From: Gordonibacter urolithinfaciens
Lineage (GTDB): Bacteria; Actinomycetota; Coriobacteriia; Coriobacteriales; Eggerthellaceae
Assembly (NCBI RefSeq): GCF_900199375.1
Contig: NZ_LT900217.1
Span: 1,488,001-1,552,000 of the forward strand
Reading direction: 5' to 3'
Length of the DNA: 64,000 nucleotides
Shown: positions 25,459 to 33,901 of the stretch, one piece after another
Position numbering within the stretch: the first letter of the stretch is position 1
Layout: the number at the start of each line of letters is the position of its first letter
Notes under the pieces: generated by a model
Told to the model about the DNA's origin: nothing
Database searches by the model: none
Seen by the model: only the letters and a program-made list of their open reading frames with translations
Program-made: the position numbers and the translations under genes

Positions 25459-26892
25459 TCACGCCACCGCGTCGGGCTGGGCGCAGAGGCCGGCGAACAG
25501 CGGGATGCCCTGACGCGTGCGGATCTCGTACAGGAACGGCCGATCCAAATTGAACTCCAGCTCCTCGATCACCGACGGGTCGGGCAATGCCGACATCTCC
25601 ATGATGTCCACCTTCGTGTAGGCGCTCGCCTCCACGCCGTTCTCGTCAAGGCCGATGCGGCTTTCCTGCGACACGCTCGACACGTAGGCGGGAGTGTCGG
25701 AAAGATTGGAGAAGTCGGCCTGGTCGCCGAACGCTGCGACGACGCCCAGCCGCTCAAGAGCGGGGATCAAGCCATAGGAGCTGTCGAAGGCGAACTTCGG
25801 CACACGGTAGGTGACGAATGCCTCGCCGGTGGACTCGCCCGCGAACGCCTCTTCGAGCAGGGCCCCGTCGGCCAGCAGGTCCTGCACGCCCCTGCCCTCG
25901 GCGGGCAGCACGAACGTCATCTCGCTGCCGTCCACGAACCCGAGGCTCGCGCGCGTGTAGGCTTCGGTCTGGCGGATCTCCTGCGGACGGTCGAGCCGCT
26001 GCACCATGAAGGCCGCCTGCACGTCGCCGCGCTCGGCCGCGAACGCGCCGGGCACAGTGGCCTCCGCGTCGAAGGCCTTAGCCCACTCGCCCTTGAAGTA
26101 CACGGTATCGATCAACGAGAGCAGCTGGCCCTCCTGGCTTTTGAACGCGGGGTTCAGCGTGCCCTCGGTGTTGTCGGCAATCCACTGCGCCATGGCCTTG
26201 TCGGCTGCACCGGTGCCGAAATCGGCCAGGAACAACGAGGCGTAGAACTGGTCGCGCATGGCGTCGACGAACGGCTGCTTGAACTGCGCGTCGGGACGCA
26301 TCCACACGGAGTTCGCCAGCCTGACGTCAGAAAGGTGGTCGGTGGCCAGCAGGCGCATCAGGTTGCCGCACTGCTCCGCCGTGGCCGCAGCGTCGGAGGA
26401 GCTCAGCGCCGCCGCGATCTCGTCGCGTGTCTCGCCGGCGGCGCCCATCTGCGTCATAGCGAGCGCCAGGTACAGGCTGGCCGGCGAGAAGTTACCGTTG
26501 GCCTGCGGCTCATCGCCGAGCACCGCGGATGCGCTGCGGTAGGAGAACGCCGAGAGGCCGTCTACGAACGACCCGTCCAGCGCATTCGCGCCCAAGAGCT
26601 CGTCTTGCGCTTCGTAGTCGTCGGCCGCCGGCTTCGCGGGGAGCTCTGCGAGCGCAACGGTGGTCACGCCCTCGTAGGAGACCGATCCCGAAGGCTGCGG
26701 TACATCGCCTGCCTGGGCGCAGGCGGCCAGCGCGAAGGCGGCCGCCAGCGCGAGCACCGCCGCAAGCACGGCCTTCCGCAGGGGCCTCGCCTTCGCCTGC
26801 GCGTGCGATCTTGCCTCATGCAGGCTTGCCTCCGACTGCGCGCGCACCGCACGCACGCTCGGCTTTATCTGCGTGTCTCTTTTCCTCCGCAT
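25459..26892 (-). CDS. Serpin-family protease inhibitor, lipoprotein
   Basis: 477 residues from the ATG at 26892 (after GGGGAGC); the nominal TTG start lies 6 codons upstream. A basic N-terminus of 40 residues leads to a hydrophobic stretch and lipobox LAAC (C58), so the mature protein is probably lipid-anchored on the cell surface. From about residue 100 the fold is serpin: NFSPASLYLALAMT, VWMRPDAQF, IDTVYFKGEWAKAFD, and the end FNLDRPFLYEI. The reactive loop begins ENGVEASAY; counting from the P15 glycine (419) puts P1-P1' at Met433-Ser434, as in alpha-1-antitrypsin. Likely a suicide inhibitor of host or bacterial serine proteases. Monocistronic. Confidence 0.92.
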   Translation of the reverse strand: MRRKRDTQIKPSVRAVRAQSEASLHEARSHAQAKARPLRKAVLAAVLALAAAFALAACAQAGDVPQPSGSVSYEGVTTVALAELPAKPAADDYEAQDELLGANALDGSFVDGLSAFSYRSASAVLGDEPQANGNFSPASLYLALAMTQMGAAGETRDEIAAALSSSDAAATAEQCGNLMRLLATDHLSDVRLANSVWMRPDAQFKQPFVDAMRDQFYASLFLADFGTGAADKAMAQWIADNTEGTLNPAFKSQEGQLLSLIDTVYFKGEWAKAFDAEATVPGAFAAERGDVQAAFMVQRLDRPQEIRQTEAYTRASLGFVDGSEMTFVLPAEGRGVQDLLADGALLEEAFAGESTGEAFVTYRVPKFAFDSSYGLIPALERLGVVAAFGDQADFSNLSDTPAYVSSVSQESRIGLDENGVEASAYTKVDIMEMSALPDPSVIEELEFNLDRPFLYEIRTRQGIPLFAGLCAQPDAVA

Positions 26893-26982
26893 GCTCCCCG
26901 CCTTCCCCAAAGCGCAGCGCGCCGGTCGCGTTCGTTCCTTCGCAGGGTAACACGATCCAACGCGCCCGATTGTCGGGAAAAG

Positions 26983-27204
26983 CTAGAACAGGAAGGCGAG
27001 GAACGTCGCGATGCCGCCGGTCACCACCATGATCACCCACACGATGAGCCAAAACAGGCAACCGAACCAAGCGAACAGCTTGCCGCCTTCGCTCCAGCCC
27101 CAGCCGTCCTTGCCCATGAACCACGCGGCCAGCACGCCGAACAACCCGCCGAACAATCCCACGCAGAAGTACCCGAACTTGGCCAAACCCGATATCTCGC
27201 GCAT
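26983..27204 (-). CDS. Small two-helix membrane protein
   Basis: 73 residues from the ATG at 27204, chosen for the ribosome site AAAGGAGCCGCC; the frame upstream to 27330 is not convincing. Two hydrophobic segments (FCVGLFGGLFGVLAAWF and CLFWLIVWVIMVVTGGIA) are joined by a short loop with GKDGWGWSEGG. No known family recognised. It lies 90 bases upstream of the serpin gene on the same strand and could be co-transcribed. Confidence 0.75.
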   Translation of the reverse strand: MREISGLAKFGYFCVGLFGGLFGVLAAWFMGKDGWGWSEGGKLFAWFGCLFWLIVWVIMVVTGGIATFLAFLF

Positions 27205-27358
27205 GGCGGCTCCTTTCGCTTGATGAAAGAGCCAGCATACGCCAAGCCGTCCACCGTGCCACGCGCATCCCCCAACCGTGTCGAACCCGATCTCAACCCG
27301 ACTACCGCTTGAAGGATACGTCTCTATCAATTCTCACTACAATTTCTCACTTGTCACT

Positions 27359-27393
27359 GCATGTCGTCACTGATATTTTCAGTGACGACATGC
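27359..27393. repeat. Perfect 15-bp inverted repeat between katA and the small membrane protein gene
   Basis: GCATGTCGTCACTGA and its exact complement flank TATTT. No T-run follows on either strand. It sits next to a second perfect palindrome at 27395-27426. Confidence 0.7.
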
Positions 27394-27394
27394 G

Positions 27395-27426
27395 AAATGG
27401 GCTCGTCGAATTCGACGAGCCCATTT
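27395..27426 (-). terminator. Perfect 32-bp palindrome downstream of katA
   Basis: AAATGGGCTCGTCGAA directly meets its complement TTCGACGAGCCCATTT. As RNA this is a strong stem with A- and U-ends, placed 38 bases past the catalase stop codon, so it probably ends or protects that message on the minus strand. Confidence 0.6.
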
Positions 27427-27463
27427 TCGATGGCTTGATGAAAGGCTGCCCTCTTCGGATGAT

Positions 27464-29017
27464 TTACGCGCGCACCTCGCCGCCGATCTTCCGGGCGGGG
27501 ACCTGCTGGCCGGTGGCGGCCATGCGCTCCTCGTGGGTCATCTGCGCCAGCTCGTGCACGCGGTTCTCGTCCACGCCCAGCGCCTCGGCCAGGCGGTCGC
27601 CGTATTCGGGGTCGGCCTTGTAGCAGTGGGCGGCGTGGCGCAGGCGGATGTTCTCGGTCACGCCCTCCATGTTGCGCGCGGTGTTGCCGATGAGCGCAGC
27701 GCGCTGCGGCTCCTCCATCAGGCGATACAGGTCGCCCGGCTGATAGAACGTGTCATCGGTCGGGTCGTCCGCCGGGTCCCACGCGTCCATCGGACCGAAC
27801 AGGTCCAGCGGCGGCTCGGCCGCGTCGGCCTGCTGCTGCCACTGCCCGTAGCTGTTGGGCTCGTAGCCGATGGTTCCGCCGAAGTTGCCGTCGGTGCGCA
27901 TGGCCCCGTCGCGATGGAACTCGGCGTAGGGGCAGCGCGGACGGTTCACCGGGATGTGGTTGTGGTTGACGCCCAGGCGGTAGCGCTGCGCGTCGCCGTA
28001 TGCGAACAGGCGGCCCTGCAGCAGCTTGTCGGGCGACAGGCCGATGCCCGGCACGAGGTGCGTCGGAGCGAACGCGGCCTGCTCCACCTCGGCGAAGTAG
28101 TTCTCGGGATTGCGGTTCAGCTCCAGCGTGCCCACCTCGATGAGGGGGAACTCCTTCTGGCTCCACGTCTTCGTGATGTCGAACGGGTTCTCCTTGTGGT
28201 TCTTCGCGGTGGCCTCGTCCATCACCTGGATGCAGAAGCGCCAGCTGGGGAACTCGCCGCGCTCGATGGCACCGAACAAGTCGCGCTGATGGCTCTCGCG
28301 GTCGCCCGCGATGATCTGGGCGGCCTCGTCGTCGGTGAGGTTCTTGATGCCCTGGTTGGTCTTGAGGTGGAACTTCACCCACACGCGTTCGTTCTGCTCG
28401 TTGATCAGGCTGTAGGTGTGGCTGCCGAAGCCGTGCATGTGGCGGTAGCTGGCCGGGATGCCGCGGTCGGACATGACGATGGTCACCTGGTGCAGCGCCT
28501 CGGGCAGGCTCGACCAGAAGTCCCAGTTGCTCTGGGCCGAGTGCATGTTGGTTTTCGGGTCGCGCTTCACCACGTGGTTGAGGTCGATGAACTTCTTCGG
28601 ATCGCGCAGGAAGAACACCGGCGTGTTGTTGCCCACGAGGTCCCAGTTGCCCTCGGGCGTGTAGAACTTCATGGCGAAGCCGCGGATGTCGCGCTCGGCG
28701 TCGGCCGCGCCGCGCTCGCCGGCAACCGTGGAGAAGCGGACGAACACCTCGGTCTCGGCGCCCGGCTGGAACACCTTGGCCTTCGTGTACTGGCTGATAT
28801 CGCCCGTCACCTTGAAGGTGCCGTACGCGCCCGAGCCCTTCGCGTGCATGCGGCGCTCGGGGATGACCTCGCGGTCGAAGTGCGCGAGCTTCTCGATCAT
28901 CCAGTTGTCCTGGAGCATCATGGGGCCGCGCTCGCCCGCCGTGAGCGTGTGGTTGTTGTCGGCGACGGGATTGCCTACCTCGTTCGTGAGGCGCGTGGTG
29001 TCGGATTCGCTGGCCAT
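27464..29017 (-). CDS. katA: Monofunctional haem catalase
   Basis: 517 residues from the ATG at 29017, behind AAGGGGTC; the frame above it to 29101 lacks a ribosome site. Catalytic His58 in [12 protein letters not shown], Asn131 in VGNNTPVFF, and the proximal haem ligand Tyr340 in [14 protein letters not shown] are all in place. Size fits the small-subunit clade of cytoplasmic catalases that turn hydrogen peroxide into water and oxygen. A Fur/PerR-type 7-1-7 box lies upstream (29115-29129), so peroxide or iron control is likely. Monocistronic with palindromes behind it. For an anaerobe this is a defence against oxygen exposure. Confidence 0.96.
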   Translation of the reverse strand: MASESDTTRLTNEVGNPVADNNHTLTAGERGPMMLQDNWMIEKLAHFDREVIPERRMHAKGSGAYGTFKVTGDISQYTKAKVFQPGAETEVFVRFSTVAGERGAADAERDIRGFAMKFYTPEGNWDLVGNNTPVFFLRDPKKFIDLNHVVKRDPKTNMHSAQSNWDFWSSLPEALHQVTIVMSDRGIPASYRHMHGFGSHTYSLINEQNERVWVKFHLKTNQGIKNLTDDEAAQIIAGDRESHQRDLFGAIERGEFPSWRFCIQVMDEATAKNHKENPFDITKTWSQKEFPLIEVGTLELNRNPENYFAEVEQAAFAPTHLVPGIGLSPDKLLQGRLFAYGDAQRYRLGVNHNHIPVNRPRCPYAEFHRDGAMRTDGNFGGTIGYEPNSYGQWQQQADAAEPPLDLFGPMDAWDPADDPTDDTFYQPGDLYRLMEEPQRAALIGNTARNMEGVTENIRLRHAAHCYKADPEYGDRLAEALGVDENRVHELAQMTHEERMAATGQQVPARKIGGEVRA

Positions 29018-29114
29018 GGTATGACCCCTTCCTGGCGGATGCCCCGATGGGCATCGTTCACATCTATCGGTTGCCGCGATCATAGCACCCGAGGAGCTCA
29101 CTTCACCATATTAT

Positions 29115-29129
29115 TGATAATAATTCTCA
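29115..29129. promoter_or_regulatory. Fur/PerR-type box upstream of katA
   Basis: TGATAAT-A-ATTCTCA is a 7-1-7 inverted repeat with one mismatch to the Fur-family consensus TGATAATnATTATCA. It lies 98 bases upstream of the catalase start in an A+T-rich promoter. PerR control of catalase is common in Gram-positive bacteria. Confidence 0.7.
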
Positions 29130-29295
29130 ATTAGATCACAGTTTCATCAAGCGAATTGATTTTTGAATTTCGAAATAAATCGCAAATGTTAGAGGTGGAG
29201 AGACAAGGAGAGGAGCGAAAAGGCGGGGAATGAGCCGTGGAAGGAAGGGGCGAGCCGGGACGAGACGAGCTAGGGGGAGGCTAGTCGGGATGGGG

Positions 29296-29311
29296 TGTTT
29301 CATGTGAAACA
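29296..29311. other. parS: parS-like site (one mismatch)
   Basis: TGTTTCATGTGAAACA differs from the consensus parS TGTTTCACGTGAAACA by one base. It is intergenic. A perfect copy is at 62633-62648. ParB binds such sites to organise the origin region. Confidence 0.8.
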
Positions 29312-29429
29312 GCGTGATGAGCAGGGATATCAGAGTACGTTTCCCTGAGATCGTCCATGATTCGCTGCAGGTGGGTCTCGAAGGTGGGGCCAAGGGCGCT
29401 CCCCTTCTCTCGGACCGCGGTAGGCGTAT

Positions 29430-29462
29430 AAAAAGGAAACGGACGCCGAAGCGCCCGTTTCC
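29430..29462 (-). terminator. Terminator of the aldolase gene
   Basis: On the minus strand GGAAACGGGCGC, loop TTCG, GCGTCCGTTTCC, then T5; 25 bases past the stop codon. Confidence 0.9.
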
Positions 29463-29487
29463 CTGTTCGCGATGGGAGCCCGAAACC

Positions 29488-30426
29488 CTACAGAGCGAAA
29501 TCCTTCTCGCCGTTGAACACGGCAAGGGCGTCGGCGACGGAGTAGTCGGCCAAGGTGATGGCGCTGATGGCCTTCGTCAGGCGGACAGCCTCGTCCAGCG
29601 AGCGCTGGTGGATGTTGCGACCGGTGGCGTTGCCCACGGCGCCGCCCGTGTGAATCTGGTCGTAGAGCTGGGTGAGGAACGTCTCGGCGTCTACCGTCGA
29701 TCCGCCGGCGCACACGAGGCCCGTGCGGCCGGACGCCATCGTGGCCACCTTGAGGGCCTCGGCCGGAGCCGTGCCGTCCTCGGGCTTCGGCGGGTTCACC
29801 TTCACGAAGTCGGCGCCGAGGCACAGGGCCACGCCCGCCGCACCGGCGATGAGCGCCGGGTCCTTCTCGGCCGTGACGGCCTTGCCGCGCGGGTAGATCC
29901 ACAGCACGACCAGCAGGCCGTTGGCATGGGCCTGGGCGATGAGCTCGCCGGCTTCGGCCATCATGGTGGACTCGTACTCGCTGCCCAGGTAGATGGTGTA
30001 GCCGATGCCCACCACGTTCACGCCGGCCTCGCGCATGGCAAGCACAGCGTCCAGGTCGTAGAGCTGCGGCGAGTAGGGGTCGTCCTGCTTCGTGCCCACG
30101 AGGTTCGTCTTCGAGTTCATCTTAACGAGGTAGTTGATCTCGGGATAGTCGGCCGCGTACTGCGCGATGAGACCGCGCTGGCCGGCGAGCACGCCGCACA
30201 CGCCCTGGCGGCCGATCTCAAAGAGGTGCTGCGGCTCGGCGTCGGCAATGTCGATGCCCTCGCCGTAGAAGTCCTTGTTGAGGTGCTCGATCTTCTGATC
30301 GCAGGCGAACAGCATGAGGCGGCCCGTTCCGCGGGTGGCCTTCAGGTAGTTCGCGATGTACTCGTCGCGGGACTCCGGCATGACGTCGGCCGGCACCCTC
30401 ACCTGGTCACGAGTAATTTGGGGCAT
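29488..30426 (-). CDS. Fructose-bisphosphate aldolase, class I (archaeal/DhnA type)
   Basis: 312 residues from the ATG at 30426, behind ATAAGGAGGAAATC; ten extra codons upstream have no ribosome site. The sequence fits the DeoC/LacD/FbaB superfamily: DQKIEHLN near the phosphate site, GYTIYLGSE, and the Schiff-base lysine K209 in ADFVKVNPPKPEDG, followed by phosphate-binding CAGGSTVD and GNATGRNIHQR. The enzyme splits fructose 1,6-bisphosphate into two triose phosphates, in glycolysis or gluconeogenesis; related members act on other ketose phosphates, so the exact substrate is not certain. Monocistronic. Confidence 0.88.
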   Translation of the reverse strand: MPQITRDQVRVPADVMPESRDEYIANYLKATRGTGRLMLFACDQKIEHLNKDFYGEGIDIADAEPQHLFEIGRQGVCGVLAGQRGLIAQYAADYPEINYLVKMNSKTNLVGTKQDDPYSPQLYDLDAVLAMREAGVNVVGIGYTIYLGSEYESTMMAEAGELIAQAHANGLLVVLWIYPRGKAVTAEKDPALIAGAAGVALCLGADFVKVNPPKPEDGTAPAEALKVATMASGRTGLVCAGGSTVDAETFLTQLYDQIHTGGAVGNATGRNIHQRSLDEAVRLTKAISAITLADYSVADALAVFNGEKDFAL

Positions 30427-30644
30427 GATTTCCTCCTTATAGGATCTCAGTCGCAAGGCAACGCTGCCTTAATCGATGAAGTTATTCTAGCCAATGGACG
30501 GAACCGCCCGCGTTGCTCCACCGAAAAACCGGGGAACTATCAGGCGAGCGGGCGTTTGGCAGTTGGACGATGGCAGACGCCCGGCAAAGCGCTTCGTGCA
30601 GGGGCGCTCCGAGGCCTTTCGGCTGTCGGGAGGCCGTCGGAACC

Positions 30645-31739
30645 TTAGAACCACTCGCGCTTGTTTACCACGTACATCTGCTCGAACTCGGACTGGGACT
30701 TCGTCAGGTAGAGTATGCCCTCGATGATGCCGATGACCCACATGACGCCGCCCGCCAGGCCGAACGTGAACAAGCTGCCCAGAATGGTGACGGCAAGCAT
30801 GATGAAGCCGGCCGTATTGTAGCCCAGGTAGAACTTGTGGATGCCCAACGCGCCCAGGAAGATGGCGAGCAGGCCGGCGGCCACATGATCCTTCGTCGCG
30901 ATGACAGGCTGCTGGTACGGCTGCTGGTAATAGGGTTGCTGGTAGCCGTAATACGGCTGCTGCGGAGGCACGGCTCCAGGACCCGCATGGGGCGTCTGGC
31001 CGTAGGGTGCGGCATAACCGCCGTAGGGTTGCTGGGGCTGCGGCGGTTGCTGGGGATTCTGGTAGGAGCCTTGGCCAGGTGCAGGAGGCACGGGACCGGA
31101 CACCGTCGAGCCGGTGGGCGGAACGTACGGCGCATCATAGGATGCACCCGACGGGGGCGTCGGCTGCGAACCGAGCGACGGGTCCGCTGCGGGAGCCGTC
31201 GTGTAGGGAACCCATTCGGGCGTCGGCTCGCCTTGCACCGGAATGGCGGCCGTGTCGGCCGGGGAGGCCGGCGCCGGCTCGGGCGCATCGTTCGAGGAAG
31301 GCTCGCCGCTTGCAGGCTCATCGAAGCCGGAATAATCCGGAGCGTCGCCAGCCGCAGGCGTATCCGCCTCGTCCACCGCGCACGCAGGCGCATCGCCAGC
31401 ATCATCCGAAGCAGCCTCGGCAGGCGTATCTCCGTCCGCCACGGAATCGCCCTGCACGTCATCGTCAGCCGCGGCCACCGCCTCTGCCTCGAAGATGACG
31501 GCCTCGATCTCGGCGGTATCCTCGTCCACGACGACAGCGGCCACGCCGAAGGCCTCGGCGGGCTCCCCGTCGCCGGCGGCATCGGACGGAGCGGCACCCG
31601 GCTTGACGGCGGGGTGCTCGCCCTTGAGCTCGGCAAGGCGCGCGCGTGCCGCCTCGAGCGTTTCCTGTGCAGCGCGAAGCTCGGCTTCAGCAGCGGCGAC
31701 CTCGTCCGATGCGCTGCCGTTCTGTTCGTTGAGGTTCAT
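30645..31739 (-). CDS. TM2 domain membrane protein with long disordered N-terminus
   Basis: 364 residues; ATG at 31739 behind AGAGAGGCATGTT. Residues about 8-45 predict a coiled coil (AAEAELRAAQETLEAARARL). Residues 45-200 are acidic and rich in Ala, Asp and Pro; 200-280 are rich in Gln, Tyr and Pro (repeated QQPYYQQPY). The end is a TM2 domain: HVAAGLLAIFLGALGIHKFYLG, then a second helix and GIIEGILYLTK. TM2 proteins are widespread and poorly characterised. Monocistronic; role unknown. Confidence 0.88.
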   Translation of the reverse strand: MNLNEQNGSASDEVAAAEAELRAAQETLEAARARLAELKGEHPAVKPGAAPSDAAGDGEPAEAFGVAAVVVDEDTAEIEAVIFEAEAVAAADDDVQGDSVADGDTPAEAASDDAGDAPACAVDEADTPAAGDAPDYSGFDEPASGEPSSNDAPEPAPASPADTAAIPVQGEPTPEWVPYTTAPAADPSLGSQPTPPSGASYDAPYVPPTGSTVSGPVPPAPGQGSYQNPQQPPQPQQPYGGYAAPYGQTPHAGPGAVPPQQPYYGYQQPYYQQPYQQPVIATKDHVAAGLLAIFLGALGIHKFYLGYNTAGFIMLAVTILGSLFTFGLAGGVMWVIGIIEGILYLTKSQSEFEQMYVVNKREWF

Positions 31740-31921
31740 AACATGCCTCTCTTATCGTGAGGTTCCAAGGTGATAGCGCCATGGTATCCGGCCGTACGGC
31801 TCTGACGGTAAACCGTCACCGTGTCGTTGCCCTCTGTATACCATCGTTAAGGTTTCCGTTGCCGAAAGTTCCGAAAGCGCGCACCCGTCGCGCCGTACGA
31901 CGTGGCTGGTGCGCGCTGCGC

Positions 31922-32734
31922 CTACTTGTCGCGGTGCGACCGCTTCTCCAGGAATTTCATGATGCGCTTCTGGAACACGATGCCCAGCACCGCGATAACC
32001 GCGGCCACGGCGAACAGGACGGCGCTCTCTGCGAAGCGCCCGTCGATGAGCCCGTCGGCAGCGTACGTCGACACGAGGATGCCGGGTATGCGCCCGATGT
32101 TCGACAGCAGCAGGAACGTGCGCATGTTCATGTCCGTGAGGGGCACCAGGTAGGTGAACGTGTCCTTCGGCAAGCCGGGGATAAGGAACAGGATGAACAC
32201 CACGATGCTCAGCTTCCCCGTCTTCTCGAAGGCGCGGAACTTTTCCAGGTACTTCGTGGGCACCATGCTCTGCACGAACGGCGCGCCCAGCTTGTGCACG
32301 AGCGCGAAGATGAACGCGCTGGAAACGACGCAGCCCATCAGGATGATGAGCGCGCCCAACCACGGCCCGTACAGCATGCCGGCCGCTATCTGCACGACCT
32401 CGCCCGGGATGAACGCCACCACGATCTGCAGGAACTGAAGCCCCAGCAGGATGAGGAAGCCCACCGGCCCTGCGCCGCGCACGTCCGCGATGACGCGGTC
32501 GATGCCGCCCGGCTCGAAGATGTCGGCCACATACGGCCAGATGAGCAGGCAGATAATCACCATAATGGCGAAGAATGCGATCAGGCCGACGAACTTGAAG
32601 ATGTCGCCCTTCTCCATCTTGTGGCCGTGCACGGTCGTCTCCTGCTGCGCCTTCTCGTGCAGCTCGTGCGTGCGTTCGGCCGCCTTCTGCTTCAGTTTGC
32701 CGGTATCGAATTCATGCGTTGGTTTCTGCGTCAA
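31922..32734 (-). CDS. TVP38/TMEM64 (VTT/DedA-like) membrane protein
   Basis: 270 residues from a TTG at 32734, the only plausible initiator near the upstream stop codon (8 bases away), so translation is probably coupled; no strong ribosome site, so the start is uncertain. After a polar tail of 40 residues there are about six membrane segments. The VTT core holds VVAFIPGEVVQIAAGMLYGP and FILFLIPGLPKDTFTYLVPL, with the conserved G and P of the re-entrant loops. VTT proteins are linked to lipid scrambling or transport at the membrane. Lies in an operon behind the PRC-barrel gene. Confidence 0.88.
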   Translation of the reverse strand: MTQKPTHEFDTGKLKQKAAERTHELHEKAQQETTVHGHKMEKGDIFKFVGLIAFFAIMVIICLLIWPYVADIFEPGGIDRVIADVRGAGPVGFLILLGLQFLQIVVAFIPGEVVQIAAGMLYGPWLGALIILMGCVVSSAFIFALVHKLGAPFVQSMVPTKYLEKFRAFEKTGKLSIVVFILFLIPGLPKDTFTYLVPLTDMNMRTFLLLSNIGRIPGILVSTYAADGLIDGRFAESAVLFAVAAVIAVLGIVFQKRIMKFLEKRSHRDK

Positions 32735-32742
32735 TGGTATGC

Positions 32743-33738
32743 CTAATCGTCGTGGCGCGCTTTGTCGTACTCTTCTTTGAATGCGGAGAACATGTTCTTC
32801 TTGGGCGCCGGTTTCTTGGCGGACTGCTTCTTGGTCGCAGCTTGCTTGGCGGGGGCTTTCTCGGCCTGCGATGACGGTTCAGGCAGTTCATCCGCTTCGA
32901 GCTCGCCTGTCTTCTCCAGAGCCTTTTCCTGCGAGGGCTTCGGGCCGCGCGCCTTGTCGTATTCCTCCTTGAAGCCGGAGAACATGCCCTTCGTGGCGGC
33001 GATCTGCTTGCCTGTGGCGTACGCGCCCTTGTTCACCACCTCGCCGGTCTTCTTGGCGGCGGCGCTGGCGACGGGCTTTGCCTTGTCGACGGCGGTATGG
33101 GCCTTGTCCACTACCACGGCCGTGGCCTCGCCAGCCTTCTCGGCCAGGCCGCCTTCCACGGCGATGTCGCGCGCCTCGTCGGCCACGAGGATGGCGCCGA
33201 GCACCACCTCTTCGGACTCCTCGCCCTCCTCGCCCGTTTGGGCGAGAGCTGCGCCCATGCCGCGCTTGAAGCCCTTCACGAGATTGGCCGGAATCTCGCG
33301 CTTGCCCAGCAGCGCATTGGCCGTCGCACCGCTGTCGGTGGTGACGGAGGCGATAGCCCCTGTCCTGCGATCGAACGCCACGGAACCCACCACGCCGAGC
33401 GTATCCCCGTCCTCGGTCATGACGGGCAGCCCCACCCACAGCACGCACGCGTCCCAGTCAACGCCGAGCTCCTTGCAGGCGGCGCGGTTGGTGGCAGCCG
33501 GATCGTTGCTCACCACGATGCGGCCGTCCTCTATCTCGTAGCCGTTAACGGCCACGAACAGGTCTTTGCGACGAAACATCCACAGCAGGTCGGGGCGCTT
33601 CACCACGAAGCCCACGACGCGCTTCTCCTTGGGGTGGAACACGAAACGACGCACCTTGCCGATGCGCTTCGTGCCCTTCTTCCCGCCGACGACGCGCACG
33701 CCCGTGAGCTCGTCGGTCGTGATAAGTTTGTTGGCCAT
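32743..33738 (-). CDS. PRC-barrel domain protein with repeated Phe-Lys-Glu-Glu-Tyr motif
   Basis: 331 residues from the ATG at 33738, behind GGGGGAAGATCGAAC; the frame above it is not protein-like. Residues 1-85 (LITTDELTGVRVVG, GKVRRFVFHPKEKRVVGFVV) and a second half (TEDGDTLGVVGSVAFD) form PRC-barrel folds. Residues about 165-235 are Ala/Val-rich helix (AEKAGEATAVVVDKAHTAVD). The C-terminal third is Lys/Ala-rich and holds two copies of MFS(G/A)FKEEYDKAR, at about residue 255 and at the very end. No membrane segment is obvious. It is the first gene of an operon with the VTT protein. Function unknown; the repeat may be a docking motif. Confidence 0.85.
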   Translation of the reverse strand: MANKLITTDELTGVRVVGGKKGTKRIGKVRRFVFHPKEKRVVGFVVKRPDLLWMFRRKDLFVAVNGYEIEDGRIVVSNDPAATNRAACKELGVDWDACVLWVGLPVMTEDGDTLGVVGSVAFDRRTGAIASVTTDSGATANALLGKREIPANLVKGFKRGMGAALAQTGEEGEESEEVVLGAILVADEARDIAVEGGLAEKAGEATAVVVDKAHTAVDKAKPVASAAAKKTGEVVNKGAYATGKQIAATKGMFSGFKEEYDKARGPKPSQEKALEKTGELEADELPEPSSQAEKAPAKQAATKKQSAKKPAPKKNMFSAFKEEYDKARHDD

Positions 33739-33841
33739 GTTCGATCTTCCCCCAGGCGCGCAGCTGTGTAGCGGCGCGGCTCTCTCAGGCCGCGTCGGCC
33801 GCTGTCTTCCTGCGTGCCGATGACGCGAAGGGGGCATGCGG

Positions 33842-33869
33842 AAGCCGGACGGTCATCGCCGTCCGGCTT
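33842..33869 (-). terminator. Hairpin after the YtxH gene
   Basis: AAGCCGGACGG and CCGTCCGGCTT flank a 6-base loop, 32 bases past the stop codon of the gene at 33902. No T-run follows. Confidence 0.55.
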
Positions 33870-33901
33870 GGCGCGGTGCACCCTTCATTCGTGCAGGCTA
33901 C

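Larger units (their letters stand above)
29018..29487. other. Non-coding region between katA and the aldolase gene
   Basis: Holds the katA promoter and Fur/PerR-like box near 29.1 kb, a purine-rich stretch (29196-29280), a parS-like site (29296-29311) and the aldolase terminator (29430-29462). The small minus-strand frame at 29136-29525 has no ribosome site and overlaps these elements. Confidence 0.7.

Noticed and set aside
26816-27268. Minus-strand frame of 150 codons over the small membrane protein gene
   Set aside because: Arg-rich shadow in another frame; the 73-residue membrane protein has the ribosome site and two clear helices.
27533-29134. Plus-strand frame of 533 codons
   Set aside because: Antisense shadow of catalase, composed of Val/His/Arg/Gly without known motifs.
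29136-29525. Minus-strand frame of 129 codons
   Set aside because: Covers the parS-like site and the aldolase terminator; no ribosome site, no recognisable domain.
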